In this document: one piece after another, positions 42,517-52,103 of the stretch
Numbering within the stretch: the first letter of the stretch is position 1
Layout: each line of letters starts with the position of its first letter
Assembly: GCA_016212515.1 (NCBI GenBank)
Contig: JACRFZ010000097.1
Location: 1-59,081, forward strand
Length of the DNA stretch: 59,081 nucleotides
DNA from: Candidatus Melainabacteria bacterium
Lineage (GTDB): Bacteria; Cyanobacteriota; Vampirovibrionia; Obscuribacterales; Obscuribacteraceae
Direction: 5' to 3'
Notes under the pieces: model-generated
What the model was told of the DNA's origin: nothing
Seen by the model: the letters and a program-made list of their open reading frames with translations, nothing else
Database searches by the model: none
Translations under genes and position numbers: made by a program

Positions 42517-44172
42517 CTAGCCCCGGCGAGCGAGCCTGTTGGCAATCTGTTTCACCTCATCCAGTTTGAAGAGGTAGCAAATTGCCATATAAACCAGACC
42601 GCCTATACCAGCCGCAAAAGCAAGCGGTATTGCCAGCTCCAGAATGTGGGGCAGGGGTAGCTTCAGTGAGGTTTTTATGGCGGTGCCGGCCTGGGCTAGA
42701 TAGCCATAGCCGAAGCCGGCACTGAGACCGCAACAGCAGGCGGCTGTTAGCATGATGCCTACCGGCTTGATCAAATTGCCGGCGCCCAGCCTGCCGATTT
42801 TCTTGCGTAAGAGAATAGATAACAGGCTCAAATTGAAGACAGTAATAATTGATGTGGAAAGGGCGATGCCCCCTAGTCCCATGGCCAGCGGACCGGCTAA
42901 GAACCAGGTGATGAAGAGTTTGACGCCGATAGCGGCCAATCCCACATAGTAGGGAGTTTTAGAATCCTTGTGGGCATAGAAAACCCGCGTCACCAGATCT
43001 CTTGCCACGTAGAAGAATATGCTCGGCACCAGGAAGAACAGTACCGTCGTTACCAGCTCCGTGGAATGTTGATTGAAAGCGCCTCTCTGGAACAGGAGCT
43101 GCACGATTGGCTGCGGCAGAGCTAAGAGCAGAGCCGACATGGGCAGGGCCAGGAACCAGAGCAGGGTCAGGGCGCGCCGCAATTCGCTCTTTAAATCATC
43201 AATCTTGCCTTCAGTCACTTGCATGGTGAAGCGGGGCAAGATCGGTACCAACATGGCTGTGAGCAAAACCCCCAGCGGTAGTTGCACCAGTCTGTTGGCC
43301 GTTACCAGTGCCGTCCAGCCACCCTCGCCCATCTGCGAGGTGAAAAAGACATCGACGTAGCTGTATATGTAACCGATGGAAGTAGAAATGGTGGCCGGCC
43401 AGAGCATGTGCAGGTATTCTTTCATGCCCGGTTCCATCTTACTGAAGAGTTTTAAGTCTCGAAAGGTTGGATGGGCTTTGAGCATGCCCGGCATTTGCAC
43501 GAGGAACTGTCCGATGGCTCCTGCCAGAGTACCGGCCGCCAGGCAGAGACCGGTTTCGCCGCTGCCTTTGAAACCCAGGCAAGAAATGATGATGCACAGT
43601 GATGCTACGGCTGGTGCCATGGACGGCCAGAAAAATTGGTTGTAGGTATTAGATATGCCGCAGCCAATGCCTACTAATCCCGCAATTAGGATGAGCGGCG
43701 ACATAATTCTCAGCTGCATAGTTGTCTCGTGCCAGAGTTTTAGTTTCTCTGCTTCACTGCCGCTGCCGGGTGCTACTAGCGGTACTATATGCGGTGCCAG
43801 GGCAAAGACAATTAGAGCCAGAAGCCCTGTAATCAGTCCTGTCCAGACAAGCAATTGCACCGTGAGCCTGCCGCAGTCGCCGGAGTCTTTGCGGGGAGTC
43901 AAGACGGCTACGGCCGAAGAATGAAAGGGACCTCCCAGACCGCCGAAAAGCACCAGAATATTGCCGGTGAAGAGAGTGGCAATATTGTAGGCATCAGCGA
44001 TCAGGGTGGTGCCAAAGGCGCTTGCCACCACCATATCCCGCAAGAGACCGGCGAACTTCGAGAGAACTGTAAAGAGTGCTACCAGAGAAAACGTCTTGCC
44101 CAGGCTCGGCTGCTTTTTTACTTGACTGCTACTGCCGGCGGCCGCCGGTTTCGGAGCCTCAGTGTTGTCCAC
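42517..44172 (-). CDS. murJ: Lipid II flippase MurJ
   Basis: 551 residues from GTG 44172, which overlaps the ftsI stop by 14 bp; an ATG at 44274 would overlap ftsI by 116 bp and add only low-complexity sequence. Fourteen membrane helices of the MviN/MurJ type: LLRDMVVASAFGTTLIADAY at the start, NTYNQFFWPSMAPAVASLC, LLFQRGAFNQHST and RVFYAHKDSKTPYYVGL. It flips undecaprenyl-linked peptidoglycan precursor to the outer face. It follows the transpeptidase gene, so flipping and cross-linking are cotranscribed. Confidence 0.95.
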   Translation of the reverse strand: MDNTEAPKPAAAGSSSQVKKQPSLGKTFSLVALFTVLSKFAGLLRDMVVASAFGTTLIADAYNIATLFTGNILVLFGGLGGPFHSSAVAVLTPRKDSGDCGRLTVQLLVWTGLITGLLALIVFALAPHIVPLVAPGSGSEAEKLKLWHETTMQLRIMSPLILIAGLVGIGCGISNTYNQFFWPSMAPAVASLCIIISCLGFKGSGETGLCLAAGTLAGAIGQFLVQMPGMLKAHPTFRDLKLFSKMEPGMKEYLHMLWPATISTSIGYIYSYVDVFFTSQMGEGGWTALVTANRLVQLPLGVLLTAMLVPILPRFTMQVTEGKIDDLKSELRRALTLLWFLALPMSALLLALPQPIVQLLFQRGAFNQHSTELVTTVLFFLVPSIFFYVARDLVTRVFYAHKDSKTPYYVGLAAIGVKLFITWFLAGPLAMGLGGIALSTSIITVFNLSLLSILLRKKIGRLGAGNLIKPVGIMLTAACCCGLSAGFGYGYLAQAGTAIKTSLKLPLPHILELAIPLAFAAGIGGLVYMAICYLFKLDEVKQIANRLARRG

Positions 44173-46036
44173 TTTCTGCGCCGCTGGCTGCGTCTCCGCT
44201 TCCCTGGTGTGCCAGTTCAGCCGCGTATTTAACCGAGGGGGCTTCAACCGGCTTGATTTTCTGTGTTTTGTCATTGGCGTTATAGATGTAGTCCGGTGAA
44301 ATATTGAGGTACCGGGCTGCTTCCAATGCTACCGCATTAAAGACCGGACCAGCCACTGTATTGCCCCAGCGTCCGTCGGTTTGAGGGCTGTCGATAACGG
44401 CCAGACACAGAAGCTGAGGATTGGAGGCCGGTAAGAAGCCGATAAAGGAAGCAATGGTCTGACCCGCCATATAACCTCTGCCGCTGGCCGTAACTTTCTG
44501 CGCCGTACCGGTTTTACCGGCGACGCGATAACCAGGCACTTGTCCGGCTATCTGAGTGCCTTCGGCGATGTTCTGGGCCAGAAGGGAGGAAACCAATTTT
44601 GCTACATCGGGAGCGATAACTTTGCGTTTTTTCGGCTCAATCCATTTTTCCGTGACGCCGGTGCGAGGGTCATAAACGCGCCGGATCAGATGGGGCTGCA
44701 CCCAGGTGCCGTTGTTGGCCAGGACACCCACTGCTGCCACTAACTGTAGTGGCGTAACGGCGATCGCTCCCTGTCCGAAACCGGTTGTGGCCTGGTCAAT
44801 TGGAGTCCAGCGCTTGTAGTTAAGGAGGATACCGCCGGATTCTCCAGGCAGATCAATGCCCGTGGGCTTGCCCAGTCCGAAGTCGGAAAGCTTGTCGTAG
44901 AACTGTTTGGGCGTCATGGCCATGCCGATCATGGCCGAGGCGATGTTGGACGAGTGAATAAAGAGACCCTTGAGGTTGATTGTGCCGTGCCCGCCGTCGT
45001 GGTTGTGGATGGTGCGATTGCCCACGGTCAGGGAACCACCGTCGTAGAAGGTCTGATTGGGCTTGATGGCGCCGGTTTCCAGACCGGAGGCCACGGTAAC
45101 GATCTTGAAGGTGGAACCGGGCTGATAGACATCGACCATGGACCAGTTCTTCATGTGTTCGTATTTGAACTTGGTGTAGTTGTTCGGGTCAAAAGTCGGA
45201 TAGTTGGCCCAGGCTAGAATTTCCCCGTTAGTGGGATCCGCCAGAATGACGGAGCCGCGCAGGGCGTGGGAGTGGCGGCACATGGCATAGAGTTCTTTTT
45301 CGGCCAGATGCTGCAGGTAGTTGTCGAGAGTCAGCTCTACGTGGCGCCCCAGGGGCGGTGTAATATCCCAGGAGGGTTGTTTGCTTGGTACTAGAATAGT
45401 TCGGCCATGTCCGTCAAGTTGAGGCTTGGGAATGTTGCCGGTGTCCGTCAGGGTCTCTTGCAGGGCTTGTTCCACGCCGCCCTGTCCTTTTGTATCCATA
45501 TCGGTATAGCCCAGGAGGGTAGCGGCAAGCTTACCTTCCGGATACTGTCTGAAGGGGCGGGAAACGATGTCTACGCCGGTCCAGTTCAGCTCCTGTAGCT
45601 GATCTATGCACTCCCTGTCCAGATGGCGTGCCAGGGTGATAATGGGATAGCCGGAGTTGAATAGCTTGAGAATTTTGCTTTCAGGCTCTTTCACTATGGG
45701 AGAAAGAATGCGGGCCGCTTCTTCTTTCTCTTTCTTGAGCAGCTTGACATGCACGAAGACATCGTAACGGGTTGTGTCCACAGCCAAAGGCAAACCGCGG
45801 CGGTCTGTGATGGCGCCCCGATGAACCAGCATGTGGTGTTGCTGCCTCTGGGTTTTAGCTTTTTCCGTGAGAGTGGGTCCCTGGTATATCTGCAAGTAAT
45901 AGAGCCTGCCGATAATGGACAGTGCTCCCAGACTCAAAAGAATTTGCCAGATGCGCAGGCGCCAGAGGGGTGAGCGTGGATGCCGCTTGATTACACCGCG
46001 GTCCCTTATCTGCTGCTGTTCCCTTACTCTCGCCAC
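44159..46036 (-). CDS. ftsI: Septal/peptidoglycan transpeptidase (PBP2/FtsI class)
   Basis: 625 residues. N-terminal membrane helix (about 27-46, IWQILLSLGALSIIGRLYYL), a dimerisation/pedestal domain, and a transpeptidase with SxxK in QPGSTFKIVTVAS (about 307), SxN in HSSNIASAMIG (about 359) and KTGT in VAGKTGTAQKV (about 507). No PASTA domain. GTG 46036 is preceded by AAGGGTGAAAG. Neighbours rsmH, an FtsL-like gene and murJ identify it as FtsI rather than PBP2. Confidence 0.94.
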   Translation of the reverse strand: MARVREQQQIRDRGVIKRHPRSPLWRLRIWQILLSLGALSIIGRLYYLQIYQGPTLTEKAKTQRQQHHMLVHRGAITDRRGLPLAVDTTRYDVFVHVKLLKKEKEEAARILSPIVKEPESKILKLFNSGYPIITLARHLDRECIDQLQELNWTGVDIVSRPFRQYPEGKLAATLLGYTDMDTKGQGGVEQALQETLTDTGNIPKPQLDGHGRTILVPSKQPSWDITPPLGRHVELTLDNYLQHLAEKELYAMCRHSHALRGSVILADPTNGEILAWANYPTFDPNNYTKFKYEHMKNWSMVDVYQPGSTFKIVTVASGLETGAIKPNQTFYDGGSLTVGNRTIHNHDGGHGTINLKGLFIHSSNIASAMIGMAMTPKQFYDKLSDFGLGKPTGIDLPGESGGILLNYKRWTPIDQATTGFGQGAIAVTPLQLVAAVGVLANNGTWVQPHLIRRVYDPRTGVTEKWIEPKKRKVIAPDVAKLVSSLLAQNIAEGTQIAGQVPGYRVAGKTGTAQKVTASGRGYMAGQTIASFIGFLPASNPQLLCLAVIDSPQTDGRWGNTVAGPVFNAVALEAARYLNISPDYIYNANDKTQKIKPVEAPSVKYAAELAHQGSGDAASGAESGQH

Positions 46037-46138
46037 CTTTCACCCTTTGGATTTTGAACTTATTTAGAAAGATAGTTTAAATCACTGCCTTTATCAAAAT
46101 GATTCAAGCAGTTTCATCTATATATTGAATCTGATTCT

Positions 46139-46732
46139 TTAGTAGCCGCTCATCAAAGGCAGGTGATGCCTGGCTGCTTTTACCATGCTCAGCTTGGGCG
46201 CCGGCACTTCTTTGCAGATTTTGACAACTTCTGGAACTACCAGACCTTTGTGCTTGGAAACGTTTTCGGAGATTCCCTGATAGGAGACTTCCTTCAAAAC
46301 GCGGTTGGAAAGTTCGGAATTCTGCTCGCTGAGGCGGCGCACTTGCTCTTGCAACTTGCCAACATTGTGGGAGTCGTTGACGTTCATGCCGTAGGCGAAG
46401 ATAGCCAGACCGCAAAGGGCAATCAGACCAGCCTGCAAAGTACGATTGACACGTACCAGGACGGGCACACGCCGTCCTTTCTTCGGGCTCTCCAGGGGAA
46501 CCAGGTAAGGTCTGGCTTCTTGCTGCTGTTGACGACCGGGGGCGTTCTTGACTACTCTGGCTGAGTCAGTTCTTGGCTCGGAATAATCAAAGGCGATGGG
46601 GGCGACGGGCGCGGACTCGCGACGGGTTTCTGTCACGAGGGAGACTCGCGCTACTCTGGCTGCCGAGCTTCTTGTGTCGTACGACAGGCTGACGGGCTCG
46701 TCGTTTACTCGGCGTCTTTGAGTGCTTACCAT
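46139..46732 (-). CDS. ftsL: FtsL-like bitopic protein
   Basis: 197 residues, longer than typical FtsL (about 100-120). A polar, Arg/Ser-rich cytoplasmic arm of about 95 residues is followed by one membrane helix (about 98-117, LQAGLIALCGLAIFAYG) and a coiled coil (VGKLQEQVRRLSEQNSELSN). The Leu/Gln-rich heptads and position between rsmH and ftsI are those of FtsL. The 50-residue C-terminus after the coil is unusual. Sequence similarity alone is weak, so the call rests on topology and position. ATG 46732 has GGGAG 5 nt upstream. Confidence 0.72.
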   Translation of the reverse strand: MVSTQRRRVNDEPVSLSYDTRSSAARVARVSLVTETRRESAPVAPIAFDYSEPRTDSARVVKNAPGRQQQQEARPYLVPLESPKKGRRVPVLVRVNRTLQAGLIALCGLAIFAYGMNVNDSHNVGKLQEQVRRLSEQNSELSNRVLKEVSYQGISENVSKHKGLVVPEVVKICKEVPAPKLSMVKAARHHLPLMSGY

Positions 46733-46741
46733 ATATACTCC

Positions 46742-47740
46742 CTAATTCAGCTTTTGGCCTGCACGTAGTTTAGCACTACGACTGCGGATGTTGGCAAGTA
46801 ATTCTTGCGAAGAAGCTGTTACAGGTTTACGTGTGATTATCAGAAATTCCACTTCTTTTTGGCACTGGCAAAGAGGCAGTTTCGGAGGGCAAACGCAAGA
46901 CTGGGCGCCCATTTTGAAAAATTGCTTTACGATTCTATCTTCCAGAGAGTGAAAGGTGATGACCACCAGTCTCGCTCCCGGGCTGAGCATTTGTTTGGCT
47001 TGTTCCAGAAAATCTTCAATACTCTCAAGTTCGGCATTTACAGCCATTCTGAGGGCCTGGAAAGTACGCGTGGCCGGGTGAATATTTTGACCGCTGCCAC
47101 CACCGGCAAAACCAGGCGAATTTTTATTTCTGCGAATTTTTTTATTTTGTTTATCGGAAGCCCGACCGCCCGTGTAGTTGCATTTTGCCACTATGGAAGC
47201 CAGTTCTAAAGTTGTATTAATTGGCCTGCTTTCCACTATGCGTTTGGCTATCTTGCGGCTATTTCTTTCTTCGCCGTATTTGTAAATGATGTCCGCGATA
47301 TCTGTTTCCGGCCACTGGTTGACTATATCGTGGGCGGTGAGGCTCTGCTTCGAGTTCATGCGCATATCCAGCGGGCCGTCTTTCTGAAAACTGAAGCCTC
47401 TCTCTTTCTCGTCGATTTGCATGGAAGAGACGCCGAGGTCGGCGATGATGCCACCGTCAATAGTATTGATACCGTATTTGGATAGCGCTTCTTTTAGATA
47501 TCTAAAATTGGAGTGGATGAAGGTAACCCGCTTGCCGAGACTTTCTTGCAGTGCATCGATGGCCTGCGGATCCTGGTCAAAAGCAAAGATTTTCGTTCTC
47601 TCTCCGACCCGATTTACCAGTTCCTGCAAATGCCCGCCGGCACCGGCCGTGACATCAACATAAATAAGACCGTCCCGGGGCTCTAAAAGGTCAATAGCCT
47701 CTTTCAGCATGACCGGAAAATGTCGTTCTTGATTGCTCAT
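46742..47740 (-). CDS. rsmH: 16S rRNA (cytosine(1402)-N4)-methyltransferase RsmH
   Basis: 332 residues from ATG 47740 (MSNQERHFPVMLKEAIDLL), where family similarity begins; a GTG at 47848 would add a disordered 36 residues. SAM-binding block DVTAGAGGHLQELV, ADLGVSSMQIDEKERGFSF, TFQALRMAVNAELE and VITFHSLEDRIVKQFF are diagnostic. A basic insertion (SDKQNKKIRRNKN) near 220 is extra. First gene of the division cluster. Confidence 0.95.
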   Translation of the reverse strand: MSNQERHFPVMLKEAIDLLEPRDGLIYVDVTAGAGGHLQELVNRVGERTKIFAFDQDPQAIDALQESLGKRVTFIHSNFRYLKEALSKYGINTIDGGIIADLGVSSMQIDEKERGFSFQKDGPLDMRMNSKQSLTAHDIVNQWPETDIADIIYKYGEERNSRKIAKRIVESRPINTTLELASIVAKCNYTGGRASDKQNKKIRRNKNSPGFAGGGSGQNIHPATRTFQALRMAVNAELESIEDFLEQAKQMLSPGARLVVITFHSLEDRIVKQFFKMGAQSCVCPPKLPLCQCQKEVEFLIITRKPVTASSQELLANIRSRSAKLRAGQKLN

Positions 47741-47964
47741 GGTCTTTGCCGGCTTGTCGTCGGAGGCGCAGGCTGCGCCCTCTTCCTCCTGGCTGACTGA
47801 ATTGTTCTCGACGTCTATGCTGCACCGCCTGCTTGGCTTGGAGGTCACTAATTCTGTTTAGTTCTGGTTAGGATTATTCCATAATACTGATTCCATAATT
47901 CTGAAGGAAAAGTGACGGGGCTTGGCTCGGCGCCGGAGTCTTTGACTTTTGCCGGTTTTTACGG

Positions 47965-48012
47965 CAATAAAAGACCCCACGGTCCGGCTCTTCAACCAGC
48001 TTCCGTGGGGTC
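47965..48012 (-). terminator. Intrinsic terminator
   Basis: On the minus strand, GACCCCACGG and CCGTGGGGTC (47973-47982 and 48003-48012) form a perfect 10 bp stem followed by TTTTATT. It terminates the zinc-ribbon membrane protein gene. Confidence 0.85.
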
Positions 48013-48056
48013 GCTCACTTTAAATTTTTCGGCTGCGCTCGGCAGACTCAGCCGCG

Positions 48057-48563
48057 TCAGTTCTGGTACGGGCGATCCGGCAGCGGGGTGCGCTTTTCTT
48101 TGTCCTTCTGTCTGGCTACAAAGTCGAAGTCCCAGCACAGGAAATAAATCGTCTGAATCGAGAAGAGTCCAATCACCGCTGAGGCCAGGGCCGGAGAGAG
48201 CCACTCGGGGCGATCCTGAAAGAGATTGAGGGAGAAGGCGATATGACTGGCCACAATGGGCAGGAAGAAGAGAAAAACCAGGGTGAGAAGCTGGCGGCTG
48301 CTGGCTGTGGTGCCGGCCCAGTGCCATCTCAAGCCGTCCCACCAGAAAGTAGGGGCAATCTTGAAGCCCAGGCGGTTGGCCGGTGTGAGTAAACGTCCGC
48401 CTCTCAGAGCCACAAATGAACGCTCACAGGAGCTACAGTTGAGGCATTCACTCAGACCATGGGGTTCGATGAGCCCGGTACTGCAACGGGGGCAGGGGTA
48501 AGACTGGCTCGGGCTGATGATTTGTTGTCTGAACGAAAGGTTCTGGTAGGAAGAATTGAACAT
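48057..48563 (-). CDS. Zinc-ribbon membrane protein
   Basis: 168 residues from ATG 48563, with GGAG 9 nt upstream; ATG 48608 is possible. Cys24-x2-Cys27 and Cys40-x2-Cys43-x2-Cys46 form a zinc ribbon in the cytosol, followed by two to three membrane helices (LTLVFLFFLPIVASHIAF, LSPALASAVIGLFSIQTIYF). Function unknown. It reads as one transcript with its own terminator. About 170 bp with no visible signal lie between it and the aminopeptidase. Confidence 0.7.
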   Translation of the reverse strand: MFNSSYQNLSFRQQIISPSQSYPCPRCSTGLIEPHGLSECLNCSSCERSFVALRGGRLLTPANRLGFKIAPTFWWDGLRWHWAGTTASSRQLLTLVFLFFLPIVASHIAFSLNLFQDRPEWLSPALASAVIGLFSIQTIYFLCWDFDFVARQKDKEKRTPLPDRPYQN

Positions 48564-48780
48564 CTCTTGCTTCTCCGCGAAAGCTGTAGAGGGACGTGAC
48601 AGAGCCATATAGCCCTGTGCCGCAGCAAAAGAGACTCAATGCCCCAGTGCCGTTGCGTTGTCCTGAAAATCTGCTGTACTTGTTTGATACCCGCTATTCA
48701 ACTCCTACTCAACAAGTCAAGAGGAAGATTTAGCAAATTTAATAAAGCTCGAGATTCTCAGTGCTCGCCGCTCTTTGCCC

Positions 48781-49632
48781 TCAGCTGAAGTAGGGGTCTC
48801 GACGGCTTGCACCGAGGGCGCCTACGGCCAGCATGAGGCGAAAGGCTACCGAGTAGTCGCTGTGTTTGATGGCGATATCCCGGGCTGAAAGTCGTTCGAT
48901 GCCTGGAATCAGTTCTGCGGCATCGGCCATGGACGGGTCGAACATGGTGATTTCAATGTTGCAGGGTTGCTTGGCCTGGAAGAGCTGCCAGTGTTTTTTG
49001 TTCCGGGCCGCTGTCCGGGCTGTTTCTTTCAATTTGCCCAGGTTTTCCTTCTGGCAGGGAAAAACTGCCGAATATCTCGAGACCGCCTCTTTCACCTGGG
49101 CACAGGCGATATCCCCCAGCCAGTCCCGGGCTTCCTCGATGACTGTGTCGTCTCCGCTGAGCATGGCTACGGGTACTCCAAAGTGCCCTGCCAGAGCGGC
49201 ATTGAGTCCGGTTTCTCCCACAGGTTTCCCGTCCAGGCGCACCTCGAAGAAGATCTGGGCTCTGTAGGTATGGCTGAGCACGCCGCGGGCATGACCGGCC
49301 CGGGCATGGTATCCGAGAAACACGGCAAAGTCGGGTCGCCTCTCAGCCTCGTTCAAGCCCGAAACCATAGAAAAAGGCTTTTGCCAGCCGCTTCTAAGAA
49401 AGATACCGGGGTGATTGATTAACTCTTCTATATGGAGATTGCGCGCGTCCCAGTGGGAATCGTTCACCACGATTTCCTTGACGCCTCCTTCCAGAAGTCC
49501 CTCGATTACGGCGTTGGTTTCTTCGTGGAGAAGTCTTATGGCCCGTCCATAGCCGGGCTCATTCGGTTGGGTCTGGCTGCTGTGCAAAATTCCGTTTATG
49601 CCTTCCAGATCCACGGATATATATGCTTTCAC
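48781..49632 (-). CDS. M55-family D-aminopeptidase (DppA-like)
   Basis: 283 residues, full length. MKAYISVDLEGINGI begins the family's conserved metal site (Asp-Glu), with VVNDSHWDARN, LGYHARAGHARGVLSHTY and HARAG providing further ligands. It releases N-terminal D-residues from peptides and is associated with use of peptidoglycan-derived dipeptides. GTG 49632 has GGGGAG 6 nt upstream. Cytosolic. Confidence 0.93.
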   Translation of the reverse strand: MKAYISVDLEGINGILHSSQTQPNEPGYGRAIRLLHEETNAVIEGLLEGGVKEIVVNDSHWDARNLHIEELINHPGIFLRSGWQKPFSMVSGLNEAERRPDFAVFLGYHARAGHARGVLSHTYRAQIFFEVRLDGKPVGETGLNAALAGHFGVPVAMLSGDDTVIEEARDWLGDIACAQVKEAVSRYSAVFPCQKENLGKLKETARTAARNKKHWQLFQAKQPCNIEITMFDPSMADAAELIPGIERLSARDIAIKHSDYSVAFRLMLAVGALGASRRDPYFS

Positions 49633-49802
49633 TGACCACTCCCCTGCGCTTTGGATTGATTTTCTAATTGCCGGAATTTATTTCAAGATTACCGACAACT
49701 TGCCTTGAATTGCTTATATTGATTTAGCACAAAGTGGTCGGAATAAGGTAAGCATGAGAGGCATGTCAAGTACGAAGCTTTGTTTTGTCGTATTATCTGG
49801 CC

Positions 49803-51152
49803 ATGGCTCTTTTATCAATGCATCCGCAACAAACACTCAGTCTTACCGCCCCACCCCTCGCCTTTTCTAAGGTGCACGGCCTGGGCAACGATTTTATTCT
49901 GGTGACTGAGGAAAATCTTTGCCTGCATCTGGTTTCGCAGGGGTTGGCTCTGGCTGCTTCCGACTCTGCCAGGACGAGTTATGGCGCCGTTCATACTGAG
50001 CCTGTGACGGCCTCTCTTTTGCCTGCCCTTAAGTCTATTTTATCGAACCTGGCGGTTTTTCTCTGTGACCGGCGCCGGGGTATCGGCGGCGACGGTCTGA
50101 TTGTGGCCGTTCGCAGCAGTTATCTGGCTCAAAACCATAATGAGCGAGGTCCGCTGGCCGTTGCCGCCCTGGTTGACAGTTACAGCAGCGAAAGGGATGG
50201 CGTCAGCGCCCTGGAGGCGCCCTTCTCCTGGATATACGTCAATTCCGACGGCTCCTATTCTTCGATGTGTGGAAACGGGCTGCGCACCTTGGCCCTCTTT
50301 ATGGCCAGGCAGGGCTGGCTCAAGGAGCACTTGCCCGTTCGTACCGACTCTGGCGGTGCTTCTGCTGCTGCTTCAGTTTTTCAGGTGCGCTGTGCAGACT
50401 ATCCAGTTCATATCAGCATCCAGTCTATTGACGGCGACTCCACAGGTAGTGGCGCCAGCCGGGCCGTGGTCAGCACTCGCCTGGCCAGACCGTTGTTTTC
50501 CGCCGCGGACATTCCGCTGGATCTGTCCGACCGGGCAAATCCTGAGTCACAGTGCGAGTTTATCGCTGCTCCCATCACTCTCAAGAGTGGTCAGGTGAAG
50601 GCTACGGCTGTGAGCATGGGAAATCCCCATTGTGTGATTTTTGAGCGTCAGGAAGCCGGCACTTTGCCCTGGCTTGAATATGCACTGGATATGCAGGGCG
50701 GGCAGCCGGAAAATACTCTTTCCGGATTACCGGCGACAAATTCTAATTCTCCTACTTTACGCGCCCTGTCGGAGGAGATTCAGAGTTCAAGCCTTTTCCC
50801 GCAGGGGGCAAATGTGGAGTGGGTGAAAATTCTCAGTCCTGAAAAAGTGCGGGTTTATGTGGTGGAACGAGGTTGTGGTCCCACTCTTGCTTGTGCCAGT
50901 GGGGCGGCGGCGGTGGTGGCGGCCGGTGTGAGAGAAGGGCTGCTCAAACGGCAATGCTGTGTTATTCTTCCAGGGGGAGAGTTGGCTGTTTCGTATCTGG
51001 ATGGTGGCATGCAAGAGCAGATTGAACTGACTGGACCGGCCGAGTTTGTCTTCGACGGAGTGGTATCAGTTCACTCGCATCTTTTTTCTGAGCCGGGTCG
51101 TGGTCTCCTCATCCCGGCACAGGCGTCGGCTAATCAGGGCTTGCAGGAGTAA
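49803..51152 (+). CDS. dapF: Diaminopimelate epimerase, extended
   Basis: 449 residues from ATG 49803, against about 275 usual. It converts LL- to meso-DAP for lysine and peptidoglycan. Family blocks: FSKVHGLGNDFILV, CDRRRGIGGDGLIV, NSDGSYSSMCGNGLRTLALF with the first catalytic Cys (about 157), SMGNPHCVIF, and ERGCGPTLACASGAAAVVAA with the second Cys (about 365). Large Ser/Ala-rich insertions lie between GNDF and CDRR (about 55 residues), before the NSDG block and before GANVEWVK. TTG 49785 is an alternative start. It overlaps no neighbour but couples to ftsQ 5 bp later. Confidence 0.93.
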   Translation: MALLSMHPQQTLSLTAPPLAFSKVHGLGNDFILVTEENLCLHLVSQGLALAASDSARTSYGAVHTEPVTASLLPALKSILSNLAVFLCDRRRGIGGDGLIVAVRSSYLAQNHNERGPLAVAALVDSYSSERDGVSALEAPFSWIYVNSDGSYSSMCGNGLRTLALFMARQGWLKEHLPVRTDSGGASAAASVFQVRCADYPVHISIQSIDGDSTGSGASRAVVSTRLARPLFSAADIPLDLSDRANPESQCEFIAAPITLKSGQVKATAVSMGNPHCVIFERQEAGTLPWLEYALDMQGGQPENTLSGLPATNSNSPTLRALSEEIQSSSLFPQGANVEWVKILSPEKVRVYVVERGCGPTLACASGAAAVVAAGVREGLLKRQCCVILPGGELAVSYLDGGMQEQIELTGPAEFVFDGVVSVHSHLFSEPGRGLLIPAQASANQGLQE

Positions 51153-51157
51153 GGCTT

Positions 51158-52072
51158 TTGGAAGCGAACCAGAGAAGGGAATGGATGCGCAGTCGCCGCA
51201 AGATGCGGAAGGCGGCTCGCCGTGCTCGTTTGCGTCGCCAGGCCTTGCGTTATATGTTCCTGTGCGGCTTGCTGGTTTGTGGTGCCGCTTGCTTTACGCA
51301 CCTTCCCTGGAGTCTGAACAACGAAAAAACTCAGATCGAAGTGAAGGGCAATTACGTAGCCAGTCGTGAACAAGTGCTCAGTCTTTTGAGCAGTGTTATC
51401 GATGTGCCGATCTATCGCATTGATCCCAAGCAACTGGAGCGCCAGCTCACTTCTTTGAAGGCGGTGCGTTACGCCTTTGTGCGTCGTTATGCTTTGCCCA
51501 ATCCCCGCATCGTCGTAGAAATTCTGGAGGAATACCCCTGGGCTTCCTTCTCCTGCGATCCGAAGCAGCCACCGCAATCAGTGATTGCGCAGTCCGGTCG
51601 ATTTATTCCTGTCAGTGAATTTCCCAATGTGGTCAAGCCGAAGATGGTCATTTACGGACCGGCCAACCTCAAACTAACTGCCCGTGAGGTAACGCAATGG
51701 GCTAGCTGGGCTAATTACATCAGCGAACAGACCGGCAGACCGGTTTCTTCCATCGACTTGCGCCAGCCCTTCGACGTGCATGTGCAGAACGGCGATCTGC
51801 ATTTGAAATTGGGTATGCCCGACGCTACATTGACCAGACGCCTTGGTCGTCTTGTTTCCATCCTGCCCACCGTGGAAACCATGAAAGACAGAGTCGAGTA
51901 TATAGACCTCGGGCTGGACAACTCCATCCCCTTGAAGATTTCCAAAAAACCGCTCAAGCAGTTGAACGGACACGGGGAAGACGGCAAGGTTTTGCCTGAC
52001 GGCCAGGGCGGCACTGCCGCTAACGTGGTGGAGCCGCAGGTGCAGACCGCCAACGCCGGTCAAGCGCTCTAA
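51158..52072 (+). CDS. ftsQ: Cell division protein FtsQ/POTRA-domain protein
   Basis: 304 residues from TTG 51158 with AGGAG 8 nt upstream, read from the end of dapF. Very basic N-terminus (MRKAARRARLRRQALRYM), one membrane helix (about 32-48) and a POTRA domain (TQIEVKGNYVASREQVLSLL, LTSLKAVRYAFVRRYALPNP) followed by the FtsQ beta domain (PRIVVEILEEYPWASFSCDP). Bridges the divisome outside the membrane. The C-terminal 40 residues are low-complexity. Its partner genes rsmH-ftsL-ftsI lie nearby on the other strand. Confidence 0.88.
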   Translation: MEANQRREWMRSRRKMRKAARRARLRRQALRYMFLCGLLVCGAACFTHLPWSLNNEKTQIEVKGNYVASREQVLSLLSSVIDVPIYRIDPKQLERQLTSLKAVRYAFVRRYALPNPRIVVEILEEYPWASFSCDPKQPPQSVIAQSGRFIPVSEFPNVVKPKMVIYGPANLKLTAREVTQWASWANYISEQTGRPVSSIDLRQPFDVHVQNGDLHLKLGMPDATLTRRLGRLVSILPTVETMKDRVEYIDLGLDNSIPLKISKKPLKQLNGHGEDGKVLPDGQGGTAANVVEPQVQTANAGQAL

Positions 52073-52103
52073 TAATCAGTCTTTAGCCGCCGCTGGAAGC
52101 GCC

